Shown piece after piece: positions 47,964-56,696 of a DNA stretch of 64,000 nt. The stretch's first letter is position 1; each line of letters opens with the position of its first letter. A program made the translations under genes and the position numbers. The DNA is from PALSA-612 sp963776735 (lineage in GTDB: Bacteria; Actinomycetota; Thermoleophilia; Gaiellales; Gaiellaceae). The stretch is from NCBI GenBank assembly GCA_963776735.1, contig CAVZNV010000016.1:372001-436000 (forward strand). Direction: 5' to 3'. The notes under the pieces are model-generated. The model saw nothing but the letters and a program-made list of their open reading frames with translations, did no database searches and was not told where the DNA came from.

Positions 47964-48733
47964 GTGCGCGCCATCCTCTGCCCGAGCGCGCGCGAGGCGA
48001 GCACGACCGACACCACGCCGAGAACGACTGCGACCGCGAACGCGCGCCAGAGGGCAGTGAAGTCCCAGCCGGTGATGATCAGGCTGCGCACGCCCTCGAT
48101 CAGGTACGAGACCGGGTTGATCGTGGCGGCGATCTTGAACCAATGCACCGCGATCAGGTTTCGCGGCGTGTTCATCGACGAGATGAACAGGAAGACGAAC
48201 AGGAACGGGAACGTCGCCTGGATCGATTCGCCGGAGCCGGTGCGCAGCGCGAGGAAGGCGCCGAGCATCCCGAACGCGGCCGCGATCGTGGTCGCGAGCA
48301 CGAGGATCACGAAGGCGCCGCCGACTCCGGCCTCGAAGCGCACGCCGACGACGAGCGCGAAGCAGATGTAGAAGAGCGACTGGATCAGCCCGAGCGTCAT
48401 CACGCCCGCGAGGTGCCCGACGAGGAGTGCGCTGCCCCGCATCGGCGTCAGCGCCAGCCGGTTCAGGAAGCCCGTCTGGATGTCGCGGGCGAGGTCGGTG
48501 CCGGCGTTCATCGTCGAGAAGAGGGCGCCCTGGATGAACGGCACGGCGATCGCGAAGGCGAGAAACGAGCTCGTCGGAAAGCCGTGCAACATCGTCGACG
48601 GACGCAGTCCGGCCGCGTTGACCGCGACGAGCAGCGTCGGGAAGATCAGCGGCGGGATCACGTATGACGGCTGTCGCAGCGTCCGGGTGACGCTCCGGCC
48701 GGCGAGGTTCCAGATCTGGGTCCGCGTGTTCAC
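47960..48733 (-). CDS. ABC-2 type permease 1
   Basis: 257 aa, six membrane helices: N-terminal cytoplasmic LAGRSVTRTLRQPSYVIPPL, then the loop DIQTGFLNRLALTPMRGSAL. GTG 48733 overlaps the ATPase stop. Distantly related to permease 2, with which it likely pairs. Confidence 0.87.
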   Translation of the reverse strand: MNTRTQIWNLAGRSVTRTLRQPSYVIPPLIFPTLLVAVNAAGLRPSTMLHGFPTSSFLAFAIAVPFIQGALFSTMNAGTDLARDIQTGFLNRLALTPMRGSALLVGHLAGVMTLGLIQSLFYICFALVVGVRFEAGVGGAFVILVLATTIAAAFGMLGAFLALRTGSGESIQATFPFLFVFLFISSMNTPRNLIAVHWFKIAATINPVSYLIEGVRSLIITGWDFTALWRAFAVAVVLGVVSVVLASRALGQRMART

Positions 48734-49719
48734 GTGACCAGCTCGGCCTGCTGCTCCTCCTCGGCCCCCTCGAGCGTCCGTCCCGTCTTGGCCAGGAACA
48801 CGTCGTCGAGGCTCGGCGAGTGCAGCTCGAGGTGGTCGACGTGCAGCTCCTCGGCGTCGAGCGCGCGAATGACGTCGGCGAGCCCGAACTCGTCGCCCGC
48901 GAGCATGACGGCGACACCGTTGGGCGAGGCCTGCGTCAGGTCGCCGAACCGCCGGAGCACGTCGGCGACGCGGTCGCGCTGCTCGTGGTCGCACGGCACG
49001 ACGTCGACGGTCGGCCGGCCGATCAACGCCTTCAGCTCGGCAGGCGTGCCCTCGGCGACGATCTTCCCCAGGTCGATGATCCCGACCCGGTCGCAGAGGA
49101 CGTCTGCCTCCTCCAGGTACTGCGTGGTCAGGAAGACCGTGACGCCGTCCTCCTTCGCGAGCCGCGCGACCTCCTGCCAGAGCGCGCTGCGCGACTGGGG
49201 GTCGAGGCCGGTCGTCGGCTCGTCGAGGAAGAGCAGGCGGGGCCCGTGGACGAGGGCGAGCGCCAGGTCGAGACGCCGCTTCATCCCGCCGGAGTACGTC
49301 TTCACGCGCCGGTCGGCGGCGCCGGTCAGGCCGACACGTTCGAGCAAGGCGTCGCCGCGCGCCTTGCGCTCGTCGCGCGGAACCGCATGCAGCGCCGTCT
49401 GGAGACGCATGTGCTCGCGACCGGTGAGGATCGGGTCGAGCGCCGCGTCCTGGAGCGCGGCGCCGATCGAGCGGCGCACGGCCGGGCCTTGTTTCGCCAC
49501 GTCGTAGCCGGCGACGGTCGCCGTGCCCGAGGTCGGCGGCAGGAGCGTGACCAGCATGTGCACGGTCGTCGACTTGCCGGCGCCGTTCGGGCCGAGGAAG
49601 CCGTAGATCTCGCCCTCGGCGACGTGCAGGTCGATCCCGGCCACGGCGAGGATGCCGCCCTTGAACTCGCGGGTCAGCGCACGGGCTTCGATGCCCTTGG
49701 AAGGCCCTTCGGAAGGCAT
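48730..49719 (-). CDS. ABC transporter ATP-binding protein
   Basis: 329 aa: Walker A GPNGAGKSTTVHML, signature YSGGMKRRLDL, Walker B LLFLDEPTTGLD, and a DrrA-type C-terminal extension. ATG 49719 is 6 nt after TAGATT. It heads a three-gene operon (ATPase-permease-permease) with GTGA overlaps. Confidence 0.92.
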   Translation of the reverse strand: MPSEGPSKGIEARALTREFKGGILAVAGIDLHVAEGEIYGFLGPNGAGKSTTVHMLVTLLPPTSGTATVAGYDVAKQGPAVRRSIGAALQDAALDPILTGREHMRLQTALHAVPRDERKARGDALLERVGLTGAADRRVKTYSGGMKRRLDLALALVHGPRLLFLDEPTTGLDPQSRSALWQEVARLAKEDGVTVFLTTQYLEEADVLCDRVGIIDLGKIVAEGTPAELKALIGRPTVDVVPCDHEQRDRVADVLRRFGDLTQASPNGVAVMLAGDEFGLADVIRALDAEELHVDHLELHSPSLDDVFLAKTGRTLEGAEEEQQAELVT

Positions 49720-49739
49720 CGCCCGAATCTACCTGCGGG

Positions 49740-50453
49740 TCAGGAGGCTGCGCGGTAGGCGCGCGCCTCTTCGACCAGCCCCTCGAACAGCCGCAGGTCG
49801 TCGCCTTCCTCCGGGTGCCAGAGCACGCCGACGGCGAAGCGGCGGGACGGATCCTCGATCGCCTCGACCGTGTCGTCGTCCGCCCGCGCGCTGACCCGGA
49901 GGCCGTCGCCGATGCGGCCGAAGCCCTGGTGGTGGTGCGACTTGATGTCGGAGCGGTCGCCGATCAGCGACGCGAGCGTCGTGTCGGGCAGCACCTCGAC
50001 GCCGTGGTCCGAGAAGACGCCGGGCACCTCGCGGTGGCCCTCGTGGCCGACGCGCTCGGGGACGTGCTGCTCGAGGTCGCCGCCGCGGGCGACGTTGAGC
50101 ACCTGCGAGCCGCGGCACACCGCGAGCACCGGCATGTCCCGCTCGAGCGCCGCGGAGAGCAGCGCCAGCTCGGCGCGGTCGCGGCCCGGTCGCGTGCCGA
50201 GCGTGGTCGGATGCGCGTCGGCGCCGTACAGATCTGGCTCGATGTCGGAGCCGCCGGAGAAGACGATCCCGTCCAGCCGGTCGAGCGTCTCCTCGATGCC
50301 GTCCTCGATCGGCGGGATCACGAAGGCGCGGCCGCCGGCGGCCTCGACGGCGTTCACGTACGCGAGCGGGACGAGCGCAGCCGGGAGCGTCCAGACGCCC
50401 CAGGACGTCTCTTGCTCGGCATACGCTGTGATCCCGATGACCGGGCGGGCCAT
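49740..50453 (-). CDS. Class I glutamine amidotransferase-like peptidase C26
   Basis: 237 aa: ITAYAEQETSWGVWTLPAAL, FSGGSDIEPDLYG, catalytic Cys in VLAVCRGSQVLNVARGG, and His/Glu in GVLWHPEEG. Family members hydrolyse gamma-glutamyl bonds (PuuD, gamma-glutamyl-GABA hydrolase). ATG 50453 lies inside the start region of the divergent GerMN gene, with a CATG at 50451-50454 read by both. Confidence 0.87.
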   Translation of the reverse strand: MARPVIGITAYAEQETSWGVWTLPAALVPLAYVNAVEAAGGRAFVIPPIEDGIEETLDRLDGIVFSGGSDIEPDLYGADAHPTTLGTRPGRDRAELALLSAALERDMPVLAVCRGSQVLNVARGGDLEQHVPERVGHEGHREVPGVFSDHGVEVLPDTTLASLIGDRSDIKSHHHQGFGRIGDGLRVSARADDDTVEAIEDPSRRFAVGVLWHPEEGDDLRLFEGLVEEARAYRAAS

Positions 50454-51213
50454 GTTGCGATTCTTGCCGATCGGCCTGACGCTGGCGCTGTTCGTCGCCG
50501 CCTGCGGCGGAAGCGCAAGGAAGACGGGGAGCACGACCACCGCTCCGGGCGCCCGGACGGTGCGGGTCTACTTCCTCCGCAACGGATTCGTGCAGCCGGT
50601 GGCGCGGACGGTCGTTCCCGGCCCAACGGGGGTGCCCGGAACGCTCGCGTCGCTCTACGGCGGCCCGACCAGGGAGGAGCAGGGCGAGCTGGGTCTCTCG
50701 ACGCAGGTGCCGGTCGACAACTCGTATCTCAGCATCGCGTTCTCCGGCGATCCTCGCGCCGGTCTGCTGGCGTTCCGCTTGCCGCACACCACGCGGTCCG
50801 AGCTCGCACAGCTCGTCTACACGCTCAGCCAGTTCCCCGCCGGACGGAAGCTCAGGATCAACGGCAAGACGTACACGCGCGCCGACTTCGAGGGCGAGAC
50901 GCCGGCGATCCTGGTCGAGTCGCCGCTGCCGTTCACCCGGGCGTCCAGCCCGCTCCGCGTTACGGGCACGGCGAACACGTTCGAAGCCACGTTCCAGTAC
51001 GAGCTGAAAGACGAGACCGGCAAGCTGCTCGCGAAGCACTTCGTCACGGCCACGTCCGGGAACGGCGTCCGCGGCACCTACGACATCTCGATCCCCTTCA
51101 CCGTGTCGACTCCGACCAAGGTCGTGCTGACCGTCTACGAGGTGTCGGCCGAGAACGGCGCGCGCGAGAATCAGGTCGACATTCCACTGACGCTCGCTCC
51201 GCGAGTCCGCTGA
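50437..51213 (+). CDS. GerMN-domain lipoprotein
   Basis: About 258 aa. Lipoprotein signal with lipobox VAAC near residue 23, a GerMN domain (YFLRNGFVQPVARTVVPGPT, LYGGPTREEQGELG), and a C-terminal Gmad2-type immunoglobulin-like domain (SSPLRVTGTANTFEATFQYE). Found in spore germination and cell-envelope proteins; exact role unknown. ATG 50437 lies 9 nt after TACGCT; ATG 50452 is the alternative. Confidence 0.83.
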   Translation: MTGRAMLRFLPIGLTLALFVAACGGSARKTGSTTTAPGARTVRVYFLRNGFVQPVARTVVPGPTGVPGTLASLYGGPTREEQGELGLSTQVPVDNSYLSIAFSGDPRAGLLAFRLPHTTRSELAQLVYTLSQFPAGRKLRINGKTYTRADFEGETPAILVESPLPFTRASSPLRVTGTANTFEATFQYELKDETGKLLAKHFVTATSGNGVRGTYDISIPFTVSTPTKVVLTVYEVSAENGARENQVDIPLTLAPRVR

Positions 51214-51247
51214 CGCTCGCGCCGTAGCCGACCGGCAGACTGGGCCG

Positions 51248-53455
51248 GTGAATCTCGCCGCTCGTGCAGGCCGCTGGAGCGCTGCGCACTGGAAGACCGC
51301 GTTCGTCGCCTGGCTCTGCTTCGCGGCCGTCTTCTACGTCCTCGGCAACTCCGCGGGCACCGTCAAGCTCGCCGACTCGCAAACCGGCTCCGGCGAGACC
51401 GCGCGAGCCCAGGCGATCCTCGCGCACGCGAACTTCACCCAGAAGGCGACCGAGGAAGTCCTCGTCCAGAGCCGCACGCGCACGACCTCCGACCCGGCTT
51501 TCCGCCGCGCGATCCGCGACGTCGAGGCGCGCCTCCGCACCTTCCCGGAGATCGACCTGATCCGCTCGCCGCTCGATCCGGCGCAGCGCGGGCTCGTCTC
51601 GAAGGATCGGCACTCCGCGATCGTCCAGTTCGAGATGCGCCATGTCGCCCAGGAGGCGCAAAGCCGCGTCCAGCCGATCCTCGACGCGACCGCCGCCGAG
51701 CAGAAGGCGCATCCGGGCTTCGCGATCGAGGAGTTCGGGCTCGCCAGTTCGGGACTCGTCCTGAACAAGACGGTCGGCGACGACTTCCACAAGGCCGAGC
51801 AGCTCACGGTGCCGATCACACTCGTGATCCTGCTGTTCGCGTTCGGCGCGATCGTCGCCGCGCTCCTGCCGGTCGGCCTCGCGTTCACGGGCTTCCTCGG
51901 CGCGCTCGGGGTCAGCGCGCTCGTCAGCCACCTGCAGGCGTCGTCTGACGCGACGAACTCCGTGATCCTGCTCATGGGCATGGCCGTCGGGGTCGACTAC
52001 TCGCTCTTCTACCTCCGGCGGGAGCGCGAGGAGCGACGCAAGGGCCGCCCGCCGGCCGAGGCGTTGCGCGTGACGGCTGCCACGTCCGGCCAGGCCGTGC
52101 TCGTGTCGGGCCTGACCGTGCTGATCGCCATGGCCGGGATGCTGCTCGCCGGCAACCCCGTGTTCACGTCGATCGGGATCGGGACGATGATCATGATCGC
52201 CGTCGCGATCGTCGGCTCGCTGACGATCCTCCCTGCGCTGCTCTCGAAGCTCGGCGATCGGATCGACCGCGGTCGTGTCCCGTACGTCTCGCGGTTCGTG
52301 CGCGGCGACGGCGACTCGCGCTTCTGGGGCGCGGTCGTGACCGCCGTGATGCGCCGGCCTGCCCTCGCACTCTGCGCCGCGACGGCCGGGCTGCTCGCGC
52401 TCGCGGTTCCGGCGCTCGGCATGCACACGCGGCTCCTCAGCTACACCGACCTGCCGCAGAGCCTGCCGGTGATCAAGGCGTACGACGACATCCAGAGGGC
52501 ATTCCCGGGAGCACAGACGCCGGCGGAGGTGGTGATCAAGGCACCGAACGTGCGCGCGCCGGCGGTCGTCAATGCGGGCGAGGAGCTCGTCCGCCGCGCG
52601 CTCGCGACGCCGTACATGAAGCTGCCCGTCTCGGCCGAGGCCAGCGCCGACAACACGGTCGCGCGAATCAACATCCCGCTCGTCGGCAACGGCACCGACG
52701 CGAGCTCCGACCACGCACTGAGGCTGCTGCGCGGCACGCTGATCCCGCAGACGTTCGGCAAGCTGCCCCGCGTCCAGACCGCAGTGACCGGCATCACGGC
52801 CGGCACGAAGGACTTCAACGATCAGATGAAGCGCCGGGCGCCGATCATCTTCGCGTTCGTGCTCGCGCTCGCTTTTTGCCTGCTCCTGGTCACGTTCCGG
52901 TCGATCGTGATCCCCATCAAGGCGATCGTGCTCAACCTGCTCTCGGTGTCCGCCGCCTACGGTGCGCTCGTGCTCGTCTTCCAGCACCACTGGGCAGAGG
53001 GCATCCTCGGCTTCCACTCGAACGGCGCCGTCGTATCGTGGCTACCAATGTTCCTCTTCGTCGTCCTCTTCGCCCTGTCGATGGACTACCACATCTTCAT
53101 CCTGAGCCGGGTCAAGGAGCTGGTCGACGGCGGCATGCCGACCGAGCAGGCGGTCGAACGCGCCGTGCGCAGCACCGCAGGCACCGTGACGAGCGCGGCC
53201 GTCGTGATGGTGGCCGTCTTCGCCGTGTTCGCGACGCTGAGGTCGCTCGACATCAAGCAGATGGGCGTCGGGCTCGCGGTGGCCGTCTTCCTGGACGCCA
53301 CGATCGTCCGCGCGGTGCTGCTCCCGGCCGGGATGAAGCTGCTCGGCGACTGGAACTGGTATCTGCCGCGCTGGCTCGAATGGCTGCCCTCGCTCTCCTC
53401 CCACTCCCGCGCCACACTGCCGCCGCCATCGCGACCCGCGGCGGAACCCTCCTAG
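51248..53455 (+). CDS. MMPL/RND-family membrane transporter
   Basis: 735 aa with about 12 membrane helices in two six-helix halves, each preceded by an exported loop. The proton-relay segments are typical of MMPL proteins: GMAVGVDYSLFYLRREREER and FALSMDYHIFILSRVKELVD. Actinobacterial MmpL proteins export lipids or siderophores. GTG 51248 follows CAGACT by 6 nt. The Ser/Pro-rich tail is short. Confidence 0.9.
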   Translation: MNLAARAGRWSAAHWKTAFVAWLCFAAVFYVLGNSAGTVKLADSQTGSGETARAQAILAHANFTQKATEEVLVQSRTRTTSDPAFRRAIRDVEARLRTFPEIDLIRSPLDPAQRGLVSKDRHSAIVQFEMRHVAQEAQSRVQPILDATAAEQKAHPGFAIEEFGLASSGLVLNKTVGDDFHKAEQLTVPITLVILLFAFGAIVAALLPVGLAFTGFLGALGVSALVSHLQASSDATNSVILLMGMAVGVDYSLFYLRREREERRKGRPPAEALRVTAATSGQAVLVSGLTVLIAMAGMLLAGNPVFTSIGIGTMIMIAVAIVGSLTILPALLSKLGDRIDRGRVPYVSRFVRGDGDSRFWGAVVTAVMRRPALALCAATAGLLALAVPALGMHTRLLSYTDLPQSLPVIKAYDDIQRAFPGAQTPAEVVIKAPNVRAPAVVNAGEELVRRALATPYMKLPVSAEASADNTVARINIPLVGNGTDASSDHALRLLRGTLIPQTFGKLPRVQTAVTGITAGTKDFNDQMKRRAPIIFAFVLALAFCLLLVTFRSIVIPIKAIVLNLLSVSAAYGALVLVFQHHWAEGILGFHSNGAVVSWLPMFLFVVLFALSMDYHIFILSRVKELVDGGMPTEQAVERAVRSTAGTVTSAAVVMVAVFAVFATLRSLDIKQMGVGLAVAVFLDATIVRAVLLPAGMKLLGDWNWYLPRWLEWLPSLSSHSRATLPPPSRPAAEPS

Positions 53456-53485
53456 CTAGGGCAGGGGCGCTAAGGAGGTCGTTCA

Positions 53486-53520
53486 GAGGCCCCGAGGAGA
53501 AGAGCGCTCCTCGAGGCCTC
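53486..53520. terminator. Bidirectional terminator hairpin
   Basis: GAGGCCCCGAGGAG (53486-53499) pairs with CTCCTCGAGGCCTC (53507-53520), 13 of 14 bp, between the convergent MMPL and propeller genes. Confidence 0.65.
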
Positions 53521-53552
53521 GCAGCGTCTCGAGCTACCGAGAAGTCGGTGCG

Positions 53553-55355
53553 CTAGGCAGGCTTGATGCGGAAGGTTGCCTTGACTGGCTTCCCGGCCGC
53601 CGGAGTGGCGATGAGCGCGTAGCCGCTGCCGACCGGTAGCCGGGCGCCGTTGATTCGGCCGCTGAAGCGGAAGCTGTTAGCTCCGGCCGCACCCGCCTGC
53701 GTGAAGCTGCCAACCGTGATGACCCTCACGCATGTTCCGGCGTGGGCGTTTCGACGCGTCGGAGCAACGCACCGCGTCCCGCCGTTGACCTTCTGCCGGC
53801 GGCCGGCCACGGAGTGCGACACGACGAAGCTCACGCTCGCTGCGGCGGTGAGCTGGTAGGTGACCTTCGCCCCAAGGCGCGAGGACGGGTTGACCACGAC
53901 CGTGGGGCCGCCCGCGGCGGCTGTGAACGCACTCGGCGTGATCGCCAGCGAGCCGAGCACGGAGGCCGCGGTGCCACGGAAGAAGTGCGTGATCGCGTCG
54001 CCGGAGTAACTCCCGGCGTAGACGCTGTTGCCGTTTGGGCTCACGACAACCCTGGTGACGCCCTGCAGCGATGTGCCGGGGGCGTCGGTGCAGAGCCCGC
54101 CTGAACCGTCGGCACTGATGCACCCGGAGTAGCTGAGCTGGCCTCCGGAAGCGATCGCGACCGCAAAGGTCGACAGCGTGCCTGCAGCGGGTGCGGCCAC
54201 ATATACCGAGCTTCCGTCGGGGCTCACCGCGACCGAGGTCGCAGATCCAAGGGGGGAACCCGGTGCGTCGGCGCACGCTCCGCCGGAGCCGTCGTTGCTG
54301 ACGCACCCGTCGTAGGTCAGCTGACCGGCCGGTGCGGCGAAGAAATGGCTGACTGCGGCCGGCTCACCGGCGGTCGCATACACCGACTTGCCGTCGGGGC
54401 TGACCGCGACGGACGTGACGTTGGTCAGTGCGTCGCCGCGGGCGGCAGCGCAGAACCCTCCAGAGCCATCGTTGCTGACACAGCCGTCGTAGGTCAGCTG
54501 GCCGGCCGGTGCTGCGAAGAAATGCGTGACCGTCCCCGAGGTCGCGCTCCCGACATAGACCGACCGACCGTCGGGGCTGACTGCGACCGAGTCAGCAAAC
54601 GCCAGCGGCGTCCCGGGAGCATCCGCGCAGAGTCCTCCGGAGCCAGTGTTGCTGACACAGCCGTCGTAGGTCAGCTGACCGGCCGGTGCTGCGAAGAAGT
54701 GCGTGATCGCCCCCGAAAGCGCGCTCGCGACATAGACCGACCGACCGTCGGGGCTGACCGCCACCGCGTCCGCTCCGCTCAGCGGCGATCCCGAAGCGGC
54801 GGCACACAGCCCTCCGGAGCCGTCATTGCTGATGCACCCGTCATAGGTCAGCTGGCCGCCAGGTGCTGCGAAGAAATGCGTGATCGTCCCCGAGCCAGCA
54901 CTGGCGACGTAGACCGAGCCGCCGCCGGGGCTGACCGCCACGGCTTCTGCAGCCGTCAGCGGCGATCCCGGAGCGTCGGCGCACGCTCCGCCGGAGCCGT
55001 CGCTGCTGACGCAGCCGTCGTAGCTGATCTGGCCGCCGGGCGCCGCGAAGAAATGGGTGATCGTTCCCGATCCCGCACTTGCGACGTAAAGAGATCTCGA
55101 GTCCGGGCTGAGCGCCATTCCGCCCGGTCCCGAAAGCGGCGTTCCTGGCACGTCCGCGCAGGACCCCCCGGAGCCGTCGTTGCTGACGCAGCCGTCGTAG
55201 CCGAGGTTCCCGCTCGCTCCGATCACCTGCGCCGTGCCGACGCTGTTCGCGGGGAGCGCCGCGCTGGCGTAGCCCACCCCGCCGAGGGCGGCGAAGAGCG
55301 CGATCGACGCGACGACCAGCCCGGGGGAGAGGCGAAGGTGTTTCATCCAGTGCAC
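53553..55355 (-). CDS. Secreted repeat protein with beta-propeller-like units
   Basis: 600 aa. Signal peptide (SPGLVVASIALFAALGGVGY) and seven tandem units of about 59 residues, each with a YDGCVSNDGSGG-like head, a VAVSPDGRSVYVAS core and ITHFFAAPGGQL. A C-terminal immunoglobulin-like domain ends the protein. The units look like propeller blades of the lactonase/YncE sort with an added disulfide-forming head. GTG 55355 has AAGGAGG about 6 nt upstream and overlaps the stop of the preceding gene. Function unknown; probably cell-surface. Confidence 0.82.
   Translation of the reverse strand: MHWMKHLRLSPGLVVASIALFAALGGVGYASAALPANSVGTAQVIGASGNLGYDGCVSNDGSGGSCADVPGTPLSGPGGMALSPDSRSLYVASAGSGTITHFFAAPGGQISYDGCVSSDGSGGACADAPGSPLTAAEAVAVSPGGGSVYVASAGSGTITHFFAAPGGQLTYDGCISNDGSGGLCAAASGSPLSGADAVAVSPDGRSVYVASALSGAITHFFAAPAGQLTYDGCVSNTGSGGLCADAPGTPLAFADSVAVSPDGRSVYVGSATSGTVTHFFAAPAGQLTYDGCVSNDGSGGFCAAARGDALTNVTSVAVSPDGKSVYATAGEPAAVSHFFAAPAGQLTYDGCVSNDGSGGACADAPGSPLGSATSVAVSPDGSSVYVAAPAAGTLSTFAVAIASGGQLSYSGCISADGSGGLCTDAPGTSLQGVTRVVVSPNGNSVYAGSYSGDAITHFFRGTAASVLGSLAITPSAFTAAAGGPTVVVNPSSRLGAKVTYQLTAAASVSFVVSHSVAGRRQKVNGGTRCVAPTRRNAHAGTCVRVITVGSFTQAGAAGANSFRFSGRINGARLPVGSGYALIATPAAGKPVKATFRIKPA
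54130..55215 (-). repeat. Tandem coding repeat, about 177 bp, seven units
   Basis: Unit heads fall near 55205, 55028, 54850, 54674, 54497, 54319 and 54130. The first six intervals are about 177 bp; the last is longer and its unit more divergent (YSGCISADGSGG). Close DNA similarity between units indicates recent duplication or gene conversion. Confidence 0.8.
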
Positions 55356-55831
55356 GGGTTTCCTCCTTGAGTCGCTGCCCGGCGCAGGAAGAGAACGCCG
55401 AGCTGGTGGTCGGTGAGCTCGCCGGTGTCGGCGAGCAGGAAGTTGGAGACGATCCGGCCGCTCGCGCCTTCGAACACTCCGGCGCCGCCGTCGACTGCCC
55501 ATGACGAGGCGCCGTGGCTCAGCTCGTCCCGCTCCGCCCGTGTCAGGCTTCCCTCGCCGAGCGTGCGGAACCGTAGGGCGTTGCCGTTGCCGAAGCTGAT
55601 CGTGCCGACCTGCTCGAAACGGCAGTCGTCGAGCAACGTGATCCGGCACTCCAGGTGCGCCTCGCCCCCTTTGCAGGGCACGAGCCGGCCGTGAACACCG
55701 TCCACGCCGATCTCGGTGACGAGGGCACAGCTGGGCGCAGTTGCACGCGCGGTCAGGACGCCGGGAGAGAGACGGATCGAGTGGCCGCGGAAGTGAACGG
55801 AGAAGGTGGTGTGTGCCACGCCGCCGAGCAT
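55343..55831 (-). CDS. 162-aa hypothetical
   Basis: No family recognised. A beta-rich acidic protein: TFSVHFRGHSIRLSPGVLTA, GTISFGNGNALRFRTLGEGS, ending LGVLFLRRAATQGGNPCTG. No signal peptide seen. Its TGA lies within the start region of the repeat protein, so the two are translationally coupled and likely act together. Confidence 0.65.
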   Translation of the reverse strand: MLGGVAHTTFSVHFRGHSIRLSPGVLTARATAPSCALVTEIGVDGVHGRLVPCKGGEAHLECRITLLDDCRFEQVGTISFGNGNALRFRTLGEGSLTRAERDELSHGASSWAVDGGAGVFEGASGRIVSNFLLADTGELTDHQLGVLFLRRAATQGGNPCTG

Positions 55832-55988
55832 GCCCGCCCCAGCAACGGATGGGTATCGGGTATTCCCCTAGTTCGGTAGGGTCGGCGGGTGCTCGTCGGC
55901 CGCCACCAGCCGCGATCACGCACTACATCGCGCGCCAGATCCCCGCACGAACCCCTTAAGCCGTGTCAGGCCGCCCCCGCGCGCAGAG

Positions 55989-56696
55989 CTAGACCAGCTC
56001 GACCTCGCCGGACGAGACCATGTGCTCGCCGACGAGCAGGCGGCCCTCGCGGTCGATGCCGTTCCCGACGCCCTCGTGGCCGTTGACCGAGAGCCGCCGT
56101 CCGCGCAGGAAGTCGCGCGAGCCGATGCCGTCGAACACCGCGTCGAGCCCGCCGGCGACCCACGCGTCGTAGTGCCGTTCGAGCCGCTCGAGCAGGTCGG
56201 CGAGGAGCGGCGCGCGGTCGCGCTCGATGCTGTCGACCGTGCGCAGCGAGGCGGCCTGAACGCGCGCGTCGGCCGGGAGCTCCTCGCGCGTCTGGTTCAC
56301 GTTCAGGCCGATGCCGAGGACGAGAACGCCCTCGCGAGCCTCGGCGAGGACGCCGGCGACCTTGCGCCGGTCGACCATCACGTCGTTCGGCCACTTGATC
56401 TGCGCGGACAGGTCGAGAGCGGCCTCCACCGTCTCGGCCACGGCCAGACCGGCCACGAGCGAGAGTTGCTGCACGGGCGTGCCGGCCGGCGGGCGGAGCA
56501 GGACGGACGCCGTGATCGCCGTCCCGGGCGGCGCCTCCCAGCGGCGTCCGAGCCGCCCGCGTCCCGCCGTCTGGTGATCGGCGGCGGCGACAGCGCCCTC
56601 CGGGTCGTCCGGCTCGAACAGCCCCTGCGTCGTCTCGGTCTCCTCGACCCACCGAAACGGCCGGCCGAAGCGGCCGCGCGGCTCGAAGTCCTTCAC
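55989..56696 (-). CDS. birA: Biotin--[acetyl-CoA-carboxylase] ligase
   Basis: 235 aa. Catalytic domain of BirA: the biotinyl-AMP loop region AVAAADHQTAGRGRLGRRWE, IKWPNDVMVDRRKVAGVLAE and VLVLGIGLNVNQTREELP. The N-terminal DNA-binding domain of E. coli BirA is absent, as in most actinobacteria, so it is an enzyme only. GTG 56696 overlaps the NHL gene stop. Confidence 0.92.
   Translation of the reverse strand: MKDFEPRGRFGRPFRWVEETETTQGLFEPDDPEGAVAAADHQTAGRGRLGRRWEAPPGTAITASVLLRPPAGTPVQQLSLVAGLAVAETVEAALDLSAQIKWPNDVMVDRRKVAGVLAEAREGVLVLGIGLNVNQTREELPADARVQAASLRTVDSIERDRAPLLADLLERLERHYDAWVAGGLDAVFDGIGSRDFLRGRRLSVNGHEGVGNGIDREGRLLVGEHMVSSGEVELV

Noticed and set aside
51098..53017. A 639-codon minus-strand open frame opposite the MMPL gene
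   Set aside because: It is a mirror of a well-supported transporter; composition (Asp/Arg/Glu strings) is typical of an antisense shadow.
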